A DNA stretch of 64,000 bases from Spirochaetes bacterium GWE1_32_154 (GCA_001829315.1 MIAY01000039.1:1-64000), one strand, 5' to 3'; shown: positions 25,716 through 35,917, numbered from the stretch's first letter. The notes: a model not told the origin generated them from the letters alone. Numbers and translations: made by a program.

Positions 25716-26909
25716 ATGAAAATATTGATACTAACAATAGGAACGAGAGGGGATATTCAGGTGTATATCGGATTATCTCAAAAGCTAATAAATGCCGGGC
25801 ACTCTGTTACGATTGCCTCTTCAAGAGCCCATGAAAAACTTATAACTTCTTTTGGCATACAGTATGAATGTATAGATGAAGCAGTTGATACCGGTTTAAT
25901 TAACAACGTAATTGAAAAGAAGGGGCTAAAAGCAGTAAAAGAAGGAATCAGGTTATTGTTTGACGGTATGTATCTTTCTCATACAAGAGTAATGGAATTA
26001 ATTCCCGATAATGATCTTGTAATAGGACACGGATGGTTGGGTGAAACAGAATCGGATATGTGTAATAAACGGTTTATCAGAGTAGGTATAAGCCCGAATC
26101 TTGCAGAAAAGGTAAAAAGTAAGGCTACCACAATAAGGCAGAAGCTGATGATTAATATTGAGTCATACGCTATAAATCAGCTTATTATAAAACCATACAA
26201 TGAGTTCAGACAAAAAATTAAAGCTCCCGTAACATCACTTGCTGAAATTAACAGGAAAAGTCTTTTTATACCGATTTCAAAAGTTCTCATAGACTCGATG
26301 AGTTTATGGAATGATAATACATATCAATCTTCCTACTGGTACACTGATTTTAATGGATATACACTACCGCAAGAGTTGGATAACATGCTTAATAATGGTA
26401 AGAAAAATATACTGATTAACTTTGGTTCAATGACCGGATGGATACATAACGGGAATGAATTAGCTGATATTTTTAATGAAGTTGCCGAAAAGAAAAATTT
26501 GAATGTACTATTCATCGGTAAGAATATAATAGATACTAAAAAAATACATTCTGAAAGTTTATTTCAGATAGATGAAATTCCTTTAAGCTCTATCTTACAT
26601 AGATTTGATGCTTGCTTTCATCATTGCGGCCTCGGAACTACGAGTGAAATACTGCGAAGCGGATGCCCGTCTATACCGGTACCATTTATTATAGATCAAT
26701 TTGACTGGGCAAAACGGCTTATTAAAACCGGAAGTGCGACTGAAATTCTCAATTACAAAGATATTACTTTGAAAAATATAATAAACCGTCTTGATGTAAT
26801 CTTTAATGATCAACGTTATAAAACAAATGCTTTTAAAGTGAGGGAGACTGTCAATAATGAAATTATTGAAGACAGGACAGTTAATAATATCGAAAGATTA
26901 TGTAATTGA
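25716..26909 (+). CDS. Glycosyltransferase, family 28 / UDP-glucosyltransferase type (GT-B)
   Basis: 397 residues. The N-terminus ILILTIGTRGDIQVYIGLSQKL is the glycosyltransferase 28 signature found in sterol and macrolide glucosyltransferases. The C-terminal nucleotide-sugar part has NFGSMTGW and FHHCGLGTTSEILRSGCPSIPVPF, including the HxGxGTT donor motif. It probably glycosylates a lipid or small molecule at the cytoplasmic face. A good AGGAGG site precedes ATG. The 106 bp upstream show nothing recognisable. Confidence 0.82.
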   Translation: MKILILTIGTRGDIQVYIGLSQKLINAGHSVTIASSRAHEKLITSFGIQYECIDEAVDTGLINNVIEKKGLKAVKEGIRLLFDGMYLSHTRVMELIPDNDLVIGHGWLGETESDMCNKRFIRVGISPNLAEKVKSKATTIRQKLMINIESYAINQLIIKPYNEFRQKIKAPVTSLAEINRKSLFIPISKVLIDSMSLWNDNTYQSSYWYTDFNGYTLPQELDNMLNNGKKNILINFGSMTGWIHNGNELADIFNEVAEKKNLNVLFIGKNIIDTKKIHSESLFQIDEIPLSSILHRFDACFHHCGLGTTSEILRSGCPSIPVPFIIDQFDWAKRLIKTGSATEILNYKDITLKNIINRLDVIFNDQRYKTNAFKVRETVNNEIIEDRTVNNIERLCN

Positions 26910-26945
26910 TGACCGGATTTATTTTCCTGTATAAAGAGGTGAAAT

Positions 26946-27851
26946 ATGAACTTTAAAAGATTATTTATGATACTTTGTATTCTTGCTTTTACCCTTACAC
27001 TATCGGGGCAGAACTTTTCAAAAGGTGATCCGGTACTTGTCAAATTACATGATTATCATGTTGGAAAGATAGTTGAAAAAAGCGGTGATAAATACCGGGC
27101 TGATATATATGCTCAAACAGGCGGTTACCCTCTGGTATCATCATCTCAACTTATCCCATTAAAAAAAACATGGGCAATCGGTGACTGGATTCTCACTGAC
27201 TGGACCAATGAGCGCATTTTTATTAAAGCGCAAATAGTGTATGTCGAAGCAGGCCGTTATCTCTGTGTTGACTGGCCACGTCAGGATATGTTATGGCGTG
27301 AGTATACTACTCTTGTTCCGCTTGAGTATATAAAGGTTCTTGGTCATCACTTCAACAGTGACCGCAACTATTATAAACCGGAAACGTCGATTATTGCATC
27401 AGACCTTCATAGTCAGGACGGGCAGGGCGCCACTGAAACTGTAAAAAATAGCAATAATGAATTTAAGGTTTCTGATGCTGTTGAAGTTGAATGGAATGGA
27501 ACCTGGTATGCAGCAAAGATACTTAAACAAAAGGACAATACGTATTACATCAGTTATAACAGTTATGATAGCTCATGGAATGAATGGGTTGGCAACGAGC
27601 GTATCCGATCGGCACATGCACCAAAGGGGACAACGCCTGATATAGGCACCGGCAACACGATACAGTGGAAAATCGGTGACATCGCATGGAATACTTTTAC
27701 AAATGAAGGCACATATTTTCAGGTGAAACTCCTTGCATCTGACGCAGGCGTTTGGCTTTGCATGGAACTTAAGTCAATGGCAGTTGACTGGAAAAAACCT
27801 GAAAATCTTCATGTTGAAAAACCGGTTCAGACTTTTTTTCCGGGGAAATAG
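26946..27851 (+). CDS. Exported protein with Tudor/agenet-like domains
   Basis: 301 residues with a signal peptide (ending near LSGQ). Two or more small beta-barrel units of Tudor-knot/agenet character follow: FSKGDPVLVKLHDYHVGKIV near the start, and VEVEWNGTWYAAKIL with YISYNSYDSSWNEWVG about residues 178-215. In eukaryotes such barrels bind methylated residues; in bacteria they occur in exported proteins of unknown role. It is 36 nt from the glycosyltransferase gene and probably in its operon. Confidence 0.65.
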   Translation: MNFKRLFMILCILAFTLTLSGQNFSKGDPVLVKLHDYHVGKIVEKSGDKYRADIYAQTGGYPLVSSSQLIPLKKTWAIGDWILTDWTNERIFIKAQIVYVEAGRYLCVDWPRQDMLWREYTTLVPLEYIKVLGHHFNSDRNYYKPETSIIASDLHSQDGQGATETVKNSNNEFKVSDAVEVEWNGTWYAAKILKQKDNTYYISYNSYDSSWNEWVGNERIRSAHAPKGTTPDIGTGNTIQWKIGDIAWNTFTNEGTYFQVKLLASDAGVWLCMELKSMAVDWKKPENLHVEKPVQTFFPGK

Positions 27852-27900
27852 TTTGGAGCTAAAGTAGTTGTAAATCAGTTTTGTTTACTATTTCATTTTC

Positions 27901-28491
27901 TTATACAATTTTCTCAGCTACACCGCCTGCGAAAAAGTCAGATAAAAATCTGGTAGTCGTATGTGTAAAACCACATTCTTTTAAAACATCAAGCGTTTTG
28001 CGATTTAAATAGCAACCTGCAGCAATTTTCTTCCATGCAGGTGTGATAAAATGAACAACCGGATCGATCAATTTTTTTTCAGGCAAAATATGTTCAATAA
28101 AATAGACTTTACCATTTGGTTTGAGGATACGATACACCTCTTGTAACCCCCGAACAGGATCAGGTACAGAACAAAATACCAGAGTAAATACTACAGTATC
28201 AAATGATTCATCTTCAAAAGGCAGTTTTTCAGCTGTTCCTTCAATAAATTTCACGGGAAACCCTGTTTTAAAATGAAAATTTTTTACTTTATCAGATATT
28301 TCAAGATCAATAATTGTAAGTGAGTTCACCGCATCACGCTGATAATAACTCAGATTTGCTCCTGTGCCAGCTCCAATTTCAAGTACAGTACCGGTAGCAG
28401 AACGAATAAGCTTTTTTCTTATTCTGCGAAGAAAGAAAAATTCAAATGGAGCCATAAATAAATCGTAAACAACATCAGGGAATCCTACCAT
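27901..28491 (-). CDS. Class I SAM-dependent methyltransferase (UbiE/Methyltransf_11 type)
   Basis: 196 residues. SAM-binding motif I VLEIGAGTGANLSYY, motif II region KLPFEDESFDTVVFTLVFCSV and motif III-like RILKPNGKVYFIEH are in the expected order. Small size and an N-terminal FEFFFLRRIRKKL suggest a lipid-like or small-molecule substrate, which is unknown. It stands alone, convergent with the Tudor-like gene. Confidence 0.82.
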   Translation of the reverse strand: MVGFPDVVYDLFMAPFEFFFLRRIRKKLIRSATGTVLEIGAGTGANLSYYQRDAVNSLTIIDLEISDKVKNFHFKTGFPVKFIEGTAEKLPFEDESFDTVVFTLVFCSVPDPVRGLQEVYRILKPNGKVYFIEHILPEKKLIDPVVHFITPAWKKIAAGCYLNRKTLDVLKECGFTHTTTRFLSDFFAGGVAEKIV

Positions 28492-28510
28492 ATAAACCGC
28501 CTTTTTGTTT

Positions 28511-28533
28511 GAGAGTATTTTTGCAAGAGCCTC
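28511..28533 (+). repeat. Fragment of the dispersed palindromic repeat
   Basis: AGTATTTTTGCAAGAGCCTC is the right end of the short unit alone, upstream of the methyltransferase start. The rest is missing. Confidence 0.65.
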
Positions 28534-28778
28534 AATTGAATATCTTTTCTCTAAAAAATAAATCTATGAATTACATATTGCATAAAAAACAATAAATGTA
28601 TATATTTAGCAAATGAATGTACATAAACTAAATTTATTTCCTATAACAGATTATTTTTCACAAAAATCAATTCTAAATAATGTGCTTATTATTCGAACAT
28701 GGTTAAAACGGCGATACCGCCAGGTTCAAACGAAGCTAAAGAGTTTTGTGCGAACTGGACAATAAATTCACATATAGT

Positions 28779-28912
28779 GAGGCTCTTGCAAAAATCAAGA
28801 GTACTTGATGAAAAAAAGTGTACTTTTTTTATGCGTCCGCCGTTACGCAATAAAATTGCGTTATAAGAAGCTTCTTGCAAAAATTCGAGATTAAATAGAG
28901 TATTTTTTTTTA
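28779..28912 (-). repeat. Dispersed palindromic repeat, long form, eroded (copy C)
   Basis: Starts GAGGCTCTTGCAAAAATCAAG, contains the ACGCAAT-AAA-ATTGCGT hairpin and the arm GCTTCTTGCAAAAATTCGAG, but the last TTGCAAGAGGC arm is lost. A variant middle carries GTACTTGATG and AAAGTGTACTTTT. The remainder of the 28492-29020 gap shows only AT-rich DNA and a promoter. Confidence 0.7.
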
Positions 28913-28955
28913 ACGCATTGGTTTTAATCAATTTTGCTTTTTTAACTTAATTTTC

Positions 28956-28985
28956 TTGACAATTTCCCGTTTTTTCTTTCATAAT
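28956..28985 (+). promoter_or_regulatory. Sigma70-type promoter of the FG-GAP lipoprotein gene
   Basis: TTGACA (28956-28961), 18-nt spacer, CATAAT (28980-28985). It lies 35 nt before the start codon, which has a GAGGAG site. Confidence 0.6.
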
Positions 28986-29020
28986 TATGGTATGGAAAAG
29001 TCATTATTGAGGAGAAATGT

Positions 29021-31495
29021 ATGCGCAATATACTTTTGATTCTGGTGCCGGTTTTTTTTCTTTCGGGTTGCATTGTTGATGAACCAAATCAGACAAATAA
29101 CAATGATAACAGCAGTAATACTAATATTGATGTGTTAAAATCACTCGGGATTAATACAAACCTCGATCCGCGAAAAGACCCGAATGGTAATCCGGTACCT
29201 GAAACAGCAAATCCTCTTGGCAAAAAAATATCGCGACTTTCAACATACAGTGAATTTTTTACAGCCGGGTTTCCCGGTATCGGTGGTAAAGATTACGGAA
29301 TTTCAGATAATTTTGCTTATGACACAAACCTCATTACAAATTATCCGGGGGATACATCATGGACAAAAATACCTAAAAAAGCAACAAGTGCTGATATCGA
29401 TGCAGATGGTTATGATGAAATTCTCATGCTGCTTTTTTATAAAGATAATAAAATATCTTTGCAGGTAATAGATGATAAAAGTAAGAAATTTAAATTTGCT
29501 GATCCTGTCGATTTGATTACAGGAATAACGGTTGATCCCTCAGACAGCAGTTATCATGATGACGGTGATTTTGAACAGCGAAATTACTATTATCTTTTTG
29601 ATATAGTATCGGGTAACCTTGACGATGATGAGAATGACGAGTTTATTGTAACATACCATAATACTATCTACATATATGATCATGACTTATCATTAATTAA
29701 CAAAAAGAAACTGACACCTTTTGATGTTTACGGAAGTTGGGATGAAAACGAGGAGCAGTTTTTACGAGTTGCAATAGGTGATGTGAATAATGACGGCAAA
29801 AATGAGATTGTAGCGGTCTACTCAATAGATAAAGCGAATATTGATTCTGATCCCGTTGCGAAGTATTACATTTATAAAGATACTGTATTTACTCCCGAAA
29901 AAGACGGCGAAATAAGATACAATAATGATGACCTTAATAAACTTTTTACTGCAAATGTTGCTCTCGGTGATATTGACGGTGATGGTAAACTGGAAATCAT
30001 TTTTGCCGGACGTGCCTATGGGGATGATAATTGTGGAATAATCGTTTTTAAATATAATGAAACTGAAAAAGATTATAAGTATTTTACCAGAGCAAATAAT
30101 GAGAACACAATAGCCGATGTCAGTGAATCTAAAACTGATTATTACAGATCAAGAATGTTTTCAATTGCATGTGCTGATTTGCGGGGGGAACGGAAAGATT
30201 TAATTATTTTTGGTAATGAAATAATTGAATATGGCGTAAGAACTGCCGGTGGCAATTCGGTATTATTTGAGCCGTATGGAAATGCTGCATTGTTTGGCGA
30301 TTATGATCATCAAATCTATGCAGATCAGATTGCTGTTGGTAATTTTGATCAGAATCAATATGGCAAAGAACAAATTATCTGTCTTGAAACATCGAAGCCA
30401 TCAAGTCCTGAAAAACTATACAAAATTTCTGTTGGTTCAAGCGGCCTTATAGAGAGAACCATGTTAAAGGATAAACTTGATTCAGCAGTAACATATCCTA
30501 TAGTTGCTGCGGGAAATGTTGATAATGACAGTCCAATTCTTGAATATACAGGTAAGCATGATGTCGGCTTTTCAACACCGGTAATTCTTTCTGTTTTAGC
30601 ATCTCCTCCTTATTATAGCAGTGTCGATTATGCCGGTAATCAATCATTTGCAGCAACCGAATATGGCCAGGCAAAAGAAAAAGAAGTTGAAAAAACAAAC
30701 TCCGTTGGTTTTTCTGTAGGAGTATCTTTTGGGTACGAATTTGAATTAAGTGTTTTCGGCATAAAATTCGGGGGTGTTGAGTTCAGTCTTGCTGTTGAAA
30801 ATTCATTTCAATGGTCGTTTAGTAAATCAGTTTCAATAGAAAAAAGTTATGGCATCGTAACACCCGGTGGTGAAGATGCTGTTCTCTTTTCGGCAATTCC
30901 TTATGATATCTACTACTATACGGTTATTTCATCACCATTTCCTGATGATATTGGAAAGGAAATATCCGTTAATGTACCACGAGAGCCGATGATATTACCA
31001 TGCGAATTAAATTATTATAATAAAAATAATGGTGATGGTATCGATATCGACAAAAGCGTTTTACCACATACAATAGGTAACCCGTTTTCATATCCTTCAC
31101 AGGATTCATTGAAGAATCTTTCAAATTTATCTTCAAGTGAAGGAAAATTAGAGTTATATGGTCCAAACTGGCTTGGCGTATCAGCCGGTAATCAATTTGG
31201 AAATCAATCAATACAATACACAACAAGTGCCGGAGAATCGTTTGATTATCAATTATCTGCTACATTTGAAGTAGTAACTACGGTAGGTAATGTGAAAGCT
31301 GGTGTTTCAGCTGGAACACAATACGGTTATCAATGCAGCACAACTCTAAGTGAGAGTACAATTTTTAGTGGTTCCGTACCGAATATTCCCCCTGATCAAT
31401 ATAAAGCTGATCTTTCCTACAACTGGATGTTAGCAGGGTATTCATACAAAGCCGGAGACCAGAAGTTTTTTGTTGTTAATTATCTGGTGAAGTAG
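29021..31495 (+). CDS. FG-GAP repeat lipoprotein with amphipathic C-terminal region
   Basis: 824 residues. The signal peptide ends in LSGC, giving a lipoprotein, and an Asn-rich linker follows. Residues about 120-470 hold FG-GAP/VCBS-type calcium-binding loops (DIDADGYDEIL, NLDDDENDEFIV, GDVNNDGKNEIV, GDIDGDGKLEII), as in beta-propellers. The last 300 residues are different: long runs of alternating polar and apolar residues (SVGFSVGVSFGYEFELSVF, FSLAVENSFQWSFSKSVSI, NVKAGVSAGTQYGYQCSTTL) of the kind seen in aerolysin/ETX-MTX2 pore-forming strands. The pore idea is inference. It has its own promoter, and a terminator hairpin follows. Confidence 0.7.
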   Translation: MRNILLILVPVFFLSGCIVDEPNQTNNNDNSSNTNIDVLKSLGINTNLDPRKDPNGNPVPETANPLGKKISRLSTYSEFFTAGFPGIGGKDYGISDNFAYDTNLITNYPGDTSWTKIPKKATSADIDADGYDEILMLLFYKDNKISLQVIDDKSKKFKFADPVDLITGITVDPSDSSYHDDGDFEQRNYYYLFDIVSGNLDDDENDEFIVTYHNTIYIYDHDLSLINKKKLTPFDVYGSWDENEEQFLRVAIGDVNNDGKNEIVAVYSIDKANIDSDPVAKYYIYKDTVFTPEKDGEIRYNNDDLNKLFTANVALGDIDGDGKLEIIFAGRAYGDDNCGIIVFKYNETEKDYKYFTRANNENTIADVSESKTDYYRSRMFSIACADLRGERKDLIIFGNEIIEYGVRTAGGNSVLFEPYGNAALFGDYDHQIYADQIAVGNFDQNQYGKEQIICLETSKPSSPEKLYKISVGSSGLIERTMLKDKLDSAVTYPIVAAGNVDNDSPILEYTGKHDVGFSTPVILSVLASPPYYSSVDYAGNQSFAATEYGQAKEKEVEKTNSVGFSVGVSFGYEFELSVFGIKFGGVEFSLAVENSFQWSFSKSVSIEKSYGIVTPGGEDAVLFSAIPYDIYYYTVISSPFPDDIGKEISVNVPREPMILPCELNYYNKNNGDGIDIDKSVLPHTIGNPFSYPSQDSLKNLSNLSSSEGKLELYGPNWLGVSAGNQFGNQSIQYTTSAGESFDYQLSATFEVVTTVGNVKAGVSAGTQYGYQCSTTLSESTIFSGSVPNIPPDQYKADLSYNWMLAGYSYKAGDQKFFVVNYLVK

Positions 31496-31522
31496 GGGAT
31501 TTTTTATCACATAATGAAGAGA

Positions 31523-31558
31523 GATTGTATGTGGAACCTCCGGTTGTTACATACAATC
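31523..31558. terminator. Bidirectional terminator hairpin
   Basis: GATTGTATGT (31523-31532) pairs with ACATACAATC (31549-31558), and AACC/GGTT pair inside the loop. It separates the convergent FG-GAP lipoprotein gene and the GT-C gene, whose stop codon overlaps it. Confidence 0.7.
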
Positions 31559-33893
31559 AATCTTTTCTTTTCCATACTTCATAAGGGAAAATATATTTTT
31601 CAGGGTAATAATTCTCCTGTATATAGGTTGTAAGCGGGTTTTCCGGAACTATATGTTTTGGAGAATTTTCCCATGAAGGATAATCGATTTCAACGCTCTC
31701 GATTATACAGTACGTTGGTATTCTATTTTTTTTAATCATTAAATCAGTATAGTAACCAACTTGAGAAAATGGATAAACACCAAAAGTCCATGTAAAGTTA
31801 TATGCCGGTCTTGTATCTGTAAGAAAATATAAAAGCGGGCTATTGGTGTATGTCAAAAGAAAGTCATCTTTTTTTATTCTTTGATCTGTATATTTCAAAA
31901 GTTCTTCAAGACCTTTTACTCTTTCTTCAGATGAGAAAATGCCGGATAGTTTTTTATGGGTAAATGGTACAGTCAATTTATTCATAGGTTGATCTCTGTA
32001 TACAGTGTTATAATTATAAATATACCCTGAAATTAATACAATAAATAAAGTCAGACTGATAAAAGCACTTGAAGGAAATGCGTATTTTGAATTTCTAAAT
32101 TCAGATTCAAGATATTGTATCAATATTACCATTGTTAAAACAAATAATACAGGAATCCCCTGAACTCCTGCTGTATATGAGCTTGCATAATTGAAATAAT
32201 GAGTTGAAATACTGAATAAATAAATGAGAAGGATAGAGCCTGATATAATACTGGAATACAGAATTTTTAGATCTGAGTTATAGTTTTTAAATAGTTCTTT
32301 TGAATTAATTAATATAAATACTGCTGCTATTATTGTATAAAACAGGATTAACAAATTAGTATTTTGACCTCTAAAAAAAACAAGATTTGTTGAAAGTAAT
32401 ACAAAGAAAACTATTACAGCAAGAGAAGTGAATTTTCTGTTTTTCAAACTAATTAATGAAAGAAAAATCATTACTGAAATAGTGAAAAAACTGATTTCAC
32501 TTAGTTGAGGAAAATTGATTATCAAAATAGATAAAAGTTTTCCCAATCCCATAGATGCAAGTGAATTGTGATCTCTTGATAATTTGAGAAATTCAAAAAA
32601 GTAATCAAATAAACCATACCCATACATTAGCAGGATGCCTAATAATGAAAACAGAGCAAAAGTTGTCAGTAATATAATATCAGGAATACAATTTTTCTTT
32701 TCTTTACTGAATATCAGAGTTAATAAAGAATTTATAAGCCATGTAAGAATAAATATTCCCGCTGTCGGATAGGAATAACATGCGATTGTAAATGCTATTC
32801 CTCCGAATATTGAGAAAATAGTTTTTGAAAAAAGTCGTAGTGATGATCGGGCGATTAACCAGAATGCAACTGATAAAATAATAAAGTTACTTGATAATAG
32901 ATTATATGATGGAACAAGTCTTCCTGCATAATTATTAAAAAGAAACATAGCAAGTGTTAAAAATATCATTTGGGCAATGTTAATTTTTTTTCTAAAAGAA
33001 ATAAATAAAACTGATAATGAAGAAAATTGTAAAGTCATACCAATAATTTTAAATCCGTAAAGTGATATATTTGGAAAAACTCTAAATATCATACTGATAA
33101 AAACGGCAAACATTGATACAATACTAAAAGAATCATCTTTAATAGGAAGATCACCCTTTATCAGGCGTAGTGCAGAACTGATATAAAATCCTTCATCTGT
33201 AAAATCGATTCCTTTTGATGCTTTAAATATTCCATATATCAAACAAATCAAAAATAATAGTAAAGAAAATACAATTTGAAAATACTTTGAAGAAATTATT
33301 GTATTTAATATATTGATATTTTTTGATTTCGAAAGTGAGATTAAAATAAAATCAAGCTGTCTGGGATTTATTATAAAAAACAATATGAAAACAGTAAATA
33401 CCATGAAAAAAAGCCCTGAGAATAATAAATAACTTAGTAAGTGAAAGTCTCCTGCCCAATTAATAATATCCTTAAAAAAAAATAATGAAGACTGTTTATA
33501 ATAAAAATCTTTTAAAGTAATGATAATAAAACCATTATCTTCTGATTTATTATTATCAAGATATGTTTTGTCAAATGAAAACTCTTTTTCTGATAACTTT
33601 ATAGAACATGATTGTATATCAATCGATTTATCGGAAGTTGAAATAATTATTGAAGAAATCATTCCCTTTCCTCTATATAGAGACCATTTATTTTCTGAAA
33701 AAATCAAATTGGTTAGGTTATTTCTTGATGAAATTTTTTTTACCATAATACTATTATATTGTTCAATCGAAAAATTACCCTGTAATGTGAGTTCAACTTC
33801 TGTATTATTAGTTCTTATTGCATTGAATGCATATTTTGCAAATACTCCGATTGAAAGAAGTAAAACAAAAGTTAATAGTATTCTTTTTTTCAT
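31557..33893 (-). CDS. GT-C fold membrane glycosyltransferase (PMT/ArnT-like)
   Basis: 778 residues. One N-terminal helix, an extracytoplasmic domain of about 120 residues, then some 12 helices, and a C-terminal soluble part of about 130 residues. The first loop after helix 3 has the acidic motif GIDFTDEGFY expected for the metal/substrate site of GT-C enzymes. Such enzymes take sugar from an undecaprenyl-phosphate carrier and place it on an acceptor on the periplasmic side. It is the last gene of the seven-gene minus-strand operon. The family assignment is by topology and this motif, not by overall likeness. Confidence 0.6.
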   Translation of the reverse strand: MKKRILLTFVLLLSIGVFAKYAFNAIRTNNTEVELTLQGNFSIEQYNSIMVKKISSRNNLTNLIFSENKWSLYRGKGMISSIIISTSDKSIDIQSCSIKLSEKEFSFDKTYLDNNKSEDNGFIIITLKDFYYKQSSLFFFKDIINWAGDFHLLSYLLFSGLFFMVFTVFILFFIINPRQLDFILISLSKSKNINILNTIISSKYFQIVFSLLLFLICLIYGIFKASKGIDFTDEGFYISSALRLIKGDLPIKDDSFSIVSMFAVFISMIFRVFPNISLYGFKIIGMTLQFSSLSVLFISFRKKINIAQMIFLTLAMFLFNNYAGRLVPSYNLLSSNFIILSVAFWLIARSSLRLFSKTIFSIFGGIAFTIACYSYPTAGIFILTWLINSLLTLIFSKEKKNCIPDIILLTTFALFSLLGILLMYGYGLFDYFFEFLKLSRDHNSLASMGLGKLLSILIINFPQLSEISFFTISVMIFLSLISLKNRKFTSLAVIVFFVLLSTNLVFFRGQNTNLLILFYTIIAAVFILINSKELFKNYNSDLKILYSSIISGSILLIYLFSISTHYFNYASSYTAGVQGIPVLFVLTMVILIQYLESEFRNSKYAFPSSAFISLTLFIVLISGYIYNYNTVYRDQPMNKLTVPFTHKKLSGIFSSEERVKGLEELLKYTDQRIKKDDFLLTYTNSPLLYFLTDTRPAYNFTWTFGVYPFSQVGYYTDLMIKKNRIPTYCIIESVEIDYPSWENSPKHIVPENPLTTYIQENYYPEKYIFPYEVWKRKD

Positions 33894-33917
33894 AATCTTT
33901 GTTACTCCACATTGTAA

Positions 33918-35048
33918 CTACGATTTGTAAAAATCATAGATAGTTTGTACAATTTTTTCTTTTTCATTACTTTTAAGTCCGAAAAACATAGGCAGTCTTA
34001 AAATACGCTCACTTTCTTTTGTTGTCCAGATATCTTTCCCGTTAAAAACGCCATATTTCTGACCGGCCGGTGAAAGATGTAACGGGATATAATGAAAGAC
34101 CGCAAATACATCATTTTTCCGCAGATATTCTATTAAATCTGATCTTTCTGCAATATTCCTGGTTTTTATATAGAACATATGAGCATTGTGAGTAGTTTCT
34201 TCCGGAATAAAAGGAAGTTGTATTAACCCGTTATTTGACAGAGACAGAAGTTGCGAATTATAGAAACCCCAACTTTCAAGTCTGTCATTATTGATAACAT
34301 CTGCTTTTTCAAGTTGTGCGTATAAATATGCTGCGTTGATATCTGATGGAAGATAACTCGATCCCATATCAACCCATGTATATTTATCCACCTGACCTCT
34401 AAAGAATTTACTTCTATTAGTACCTTTTTCTCTTAGAATCTCGGATCTTTCTATAAATTTAGTATCATTTAATAAAATAGCGCCACCTTCACCTGAGGAA
34501 TAATTTTTTGTTTCATGAAAACTATATGCCCCGATATCGCCAATTGTACCAAGAAATTTGTCTTTGTACTTTGACATAACTCCCTGAGCTGCATCTTCGA
34601 TAAGAAAGATTTTATATGCATCCGCAATTTTTTTTATTTTGTCCATCTCACAGGCAACCCCTGCATAATGCATTACAACAATCGCTTTGGTTTTTTTATT
34701 AATTGCCTGTTCAATCAGATTCTCATCAATATTCATAGTGTCAGGTCTTATGTCTATAAAAACAATTTTCGCTCCCCGCATAACAAATGCATTAGCTGTC
34801 GAAGTGAAAGTATAAGACGCCATAATTACTTCATCACCCGGTTGAATATCGATAAGAATTGCAGCCATATCAAGAGCATGGGTTCCTGAAGTAGTTAATA
34901 GAACTTTTTTACTATTAAAATTTGTTTCAAACCACGAATGACATTTTTTTGTGAATTCACCGTCTCCGCTTATTTTATTATTGGATATTGCTTTTTTTAT
35001 ATACTCAAGTTCGGTTCCAACAAATGGAGGTTTATTAAATGGAATCAT
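33918..35048 (-). CDS. wecE: dTDP-4-amino-4,6-dideoxygalactose transaminase
   Basis: 376 residues, very close to enterobacterial WecE/RffA along its length: MIPFNKPPFVGTEL, GDGEFTKKC, IQPGDEVIMASYTF, PDTMNID, EDAAQGVMS, SFHETKNYSSGEGG (PLP lysine in HETKN), EKGTNRSKFFRGQVDKYTW and TTKESERILRLP. It is a PLP-dependent enzyme that aminates dTDP-4-keto-6-deoxyglucose with glutamate to give dTDP-Fuc4N. The start overlaps the methyltransferase stop as ATGA. The rml genes supplying the keto-sugar are not in this window. Confidence 0.92.
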   Translation of the reverse strand: MIPFNKPPFVGTELEYIKKAISNNKISGDGEFTKKCHSWFETNFNSKKVLLTTSGTHALDMAAILIDIQPGDEVIMASYTFTSTANAFVMRGAKIVFIDIRPDTMNIDENLIEQAINKKTKAIVVMHYAGVACEMDKIKKIADAYKIFLIEDAAQGVMSKYKDKFLGTIGDIGAYSFHETKNYSSGEGGAILLNDTKFIERSEILREKGTNRSKFFRGQVDKYTWVDMGSSYLPSDINAAYLYAQLEKADVINNDRLESWGFYNSQLLSLSNNGLIQLPFIPEETTHNAHMFYIKTRNIAERSDLIEYLRKNDVFAVFHYIPLHLSPAGQKYGVFNGKDIWTTKESERILRLPMFFGLKSNEKEKIVQTIYDFYKS

Positions 35049-35893
35049 TTTTTTCTCCCGATATATAAAAAACCGGATGAAATATTTTTTGACATCGGGT
35101 GATAAATTAAAATAAAATCCAGAAATTTTAAAGGAAATGTCAATAGCATTAATACAATATTTAATAAATAATGTAATGGTTTAATACCAAAAGATAGTAA
35201 TATTGAAACCCACTCCTGAAATATCCATAATAAACCGGAAGTTGGTCCACCGGAAGGTTTCAATTCAATGGTATCAAAATCTTTATATAAAACTTTCATT
35301 CCTTCAACTGTTCTTCTTGAAAAGTCATATGGAGATGCATGAAAAGGCTGCATAAATGGAAAAAAACTTATAACTGTACCGTTTTTTATTAATACCCTAT
35401 TGATTTCTTTAACTACCTTATCCGGATTTGGAACGTGTTCCAAAACTGCAAAATTAAATATTATATCAACAGAATTATTTTTAAACGGTAAATTCTCAAT
35501 ATCGCAAACTATATCAACATTTTCGTACGCAAAAATATCTACATTAATTACTTTATCAGATATTTTTGAATTTCCACTCCCAAGATTAATTGCTATTTTA
35601 GTATCATCAGGGACATACTTTTTGATAAGTTTTTTCATATTTAAAGTTGGGCAAACCGGGCTAATCAATTTAATCATAAAATTATAAAAAAAACTAAATT
35701 TCTTTAGTCTATATTTAATTTTATCCAGAAAATCATTGATCTCTCCCTCTTCTAATCTTAAAAAGACATACTTGTTATTTTCAAGATTAAATGTATTTTT
35801 GCATTTGGTACATACTATTTCCGGCTCATTGAAATTTAAAGATTCTGCATTACAATTTGGACATTTTAATATTTTATTATCTATTCTTTTCAT
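35045..35893 (-). CDS. SAM-dependent methyltransferase with N-terminal zinc ribbon
   Basis: 282 residues. CPNCNAESL with CTKCKNTF form a zinc ribbon (residues 11-36). The methyltransferase core shows INLGSGNSKISDKVINVDIF and FNFAVLEHVPNPDKVVKEI, with a Tyr/Phe-rich C-terminal part containing a hydrophobic stretch (about 240-262) that may touch the membrane. It is probably a sugar- or lipid-linked-sugar-modifying enzyme of the operon; its target is unknown. It overlaps wecE by 4 nt. Confidence 0.75.
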   Translation of the reverse strand: MKRIDNKILKCPNCNAESLNFNEPEIVCTKCKNTFNLENNKYVFLRLEEGEINDFLDKIKYRLKKFSFFYNFMIKLISPVCPTLNMKKLIKKYVPDDTKIAINLGSGNSKISDKVINVDIFAYENVDIVCDIENLPFKNNSVDIIFNFAVLEHVPNPDKVVKEINRVLIKNGTVISFFPFMQPFHASPYDFSRRTVEGMKVLYKDFDTIELKPSGGPTSGLLWIFQEWVSILLSFGIKPLHYLLNIVLMLLTFPLKFLDFILIYHPMSKNISSGFLYIGRKK

Positions 35894-35917
35894 TATTACC
35901 TTTCCCGATTTTTTTCA

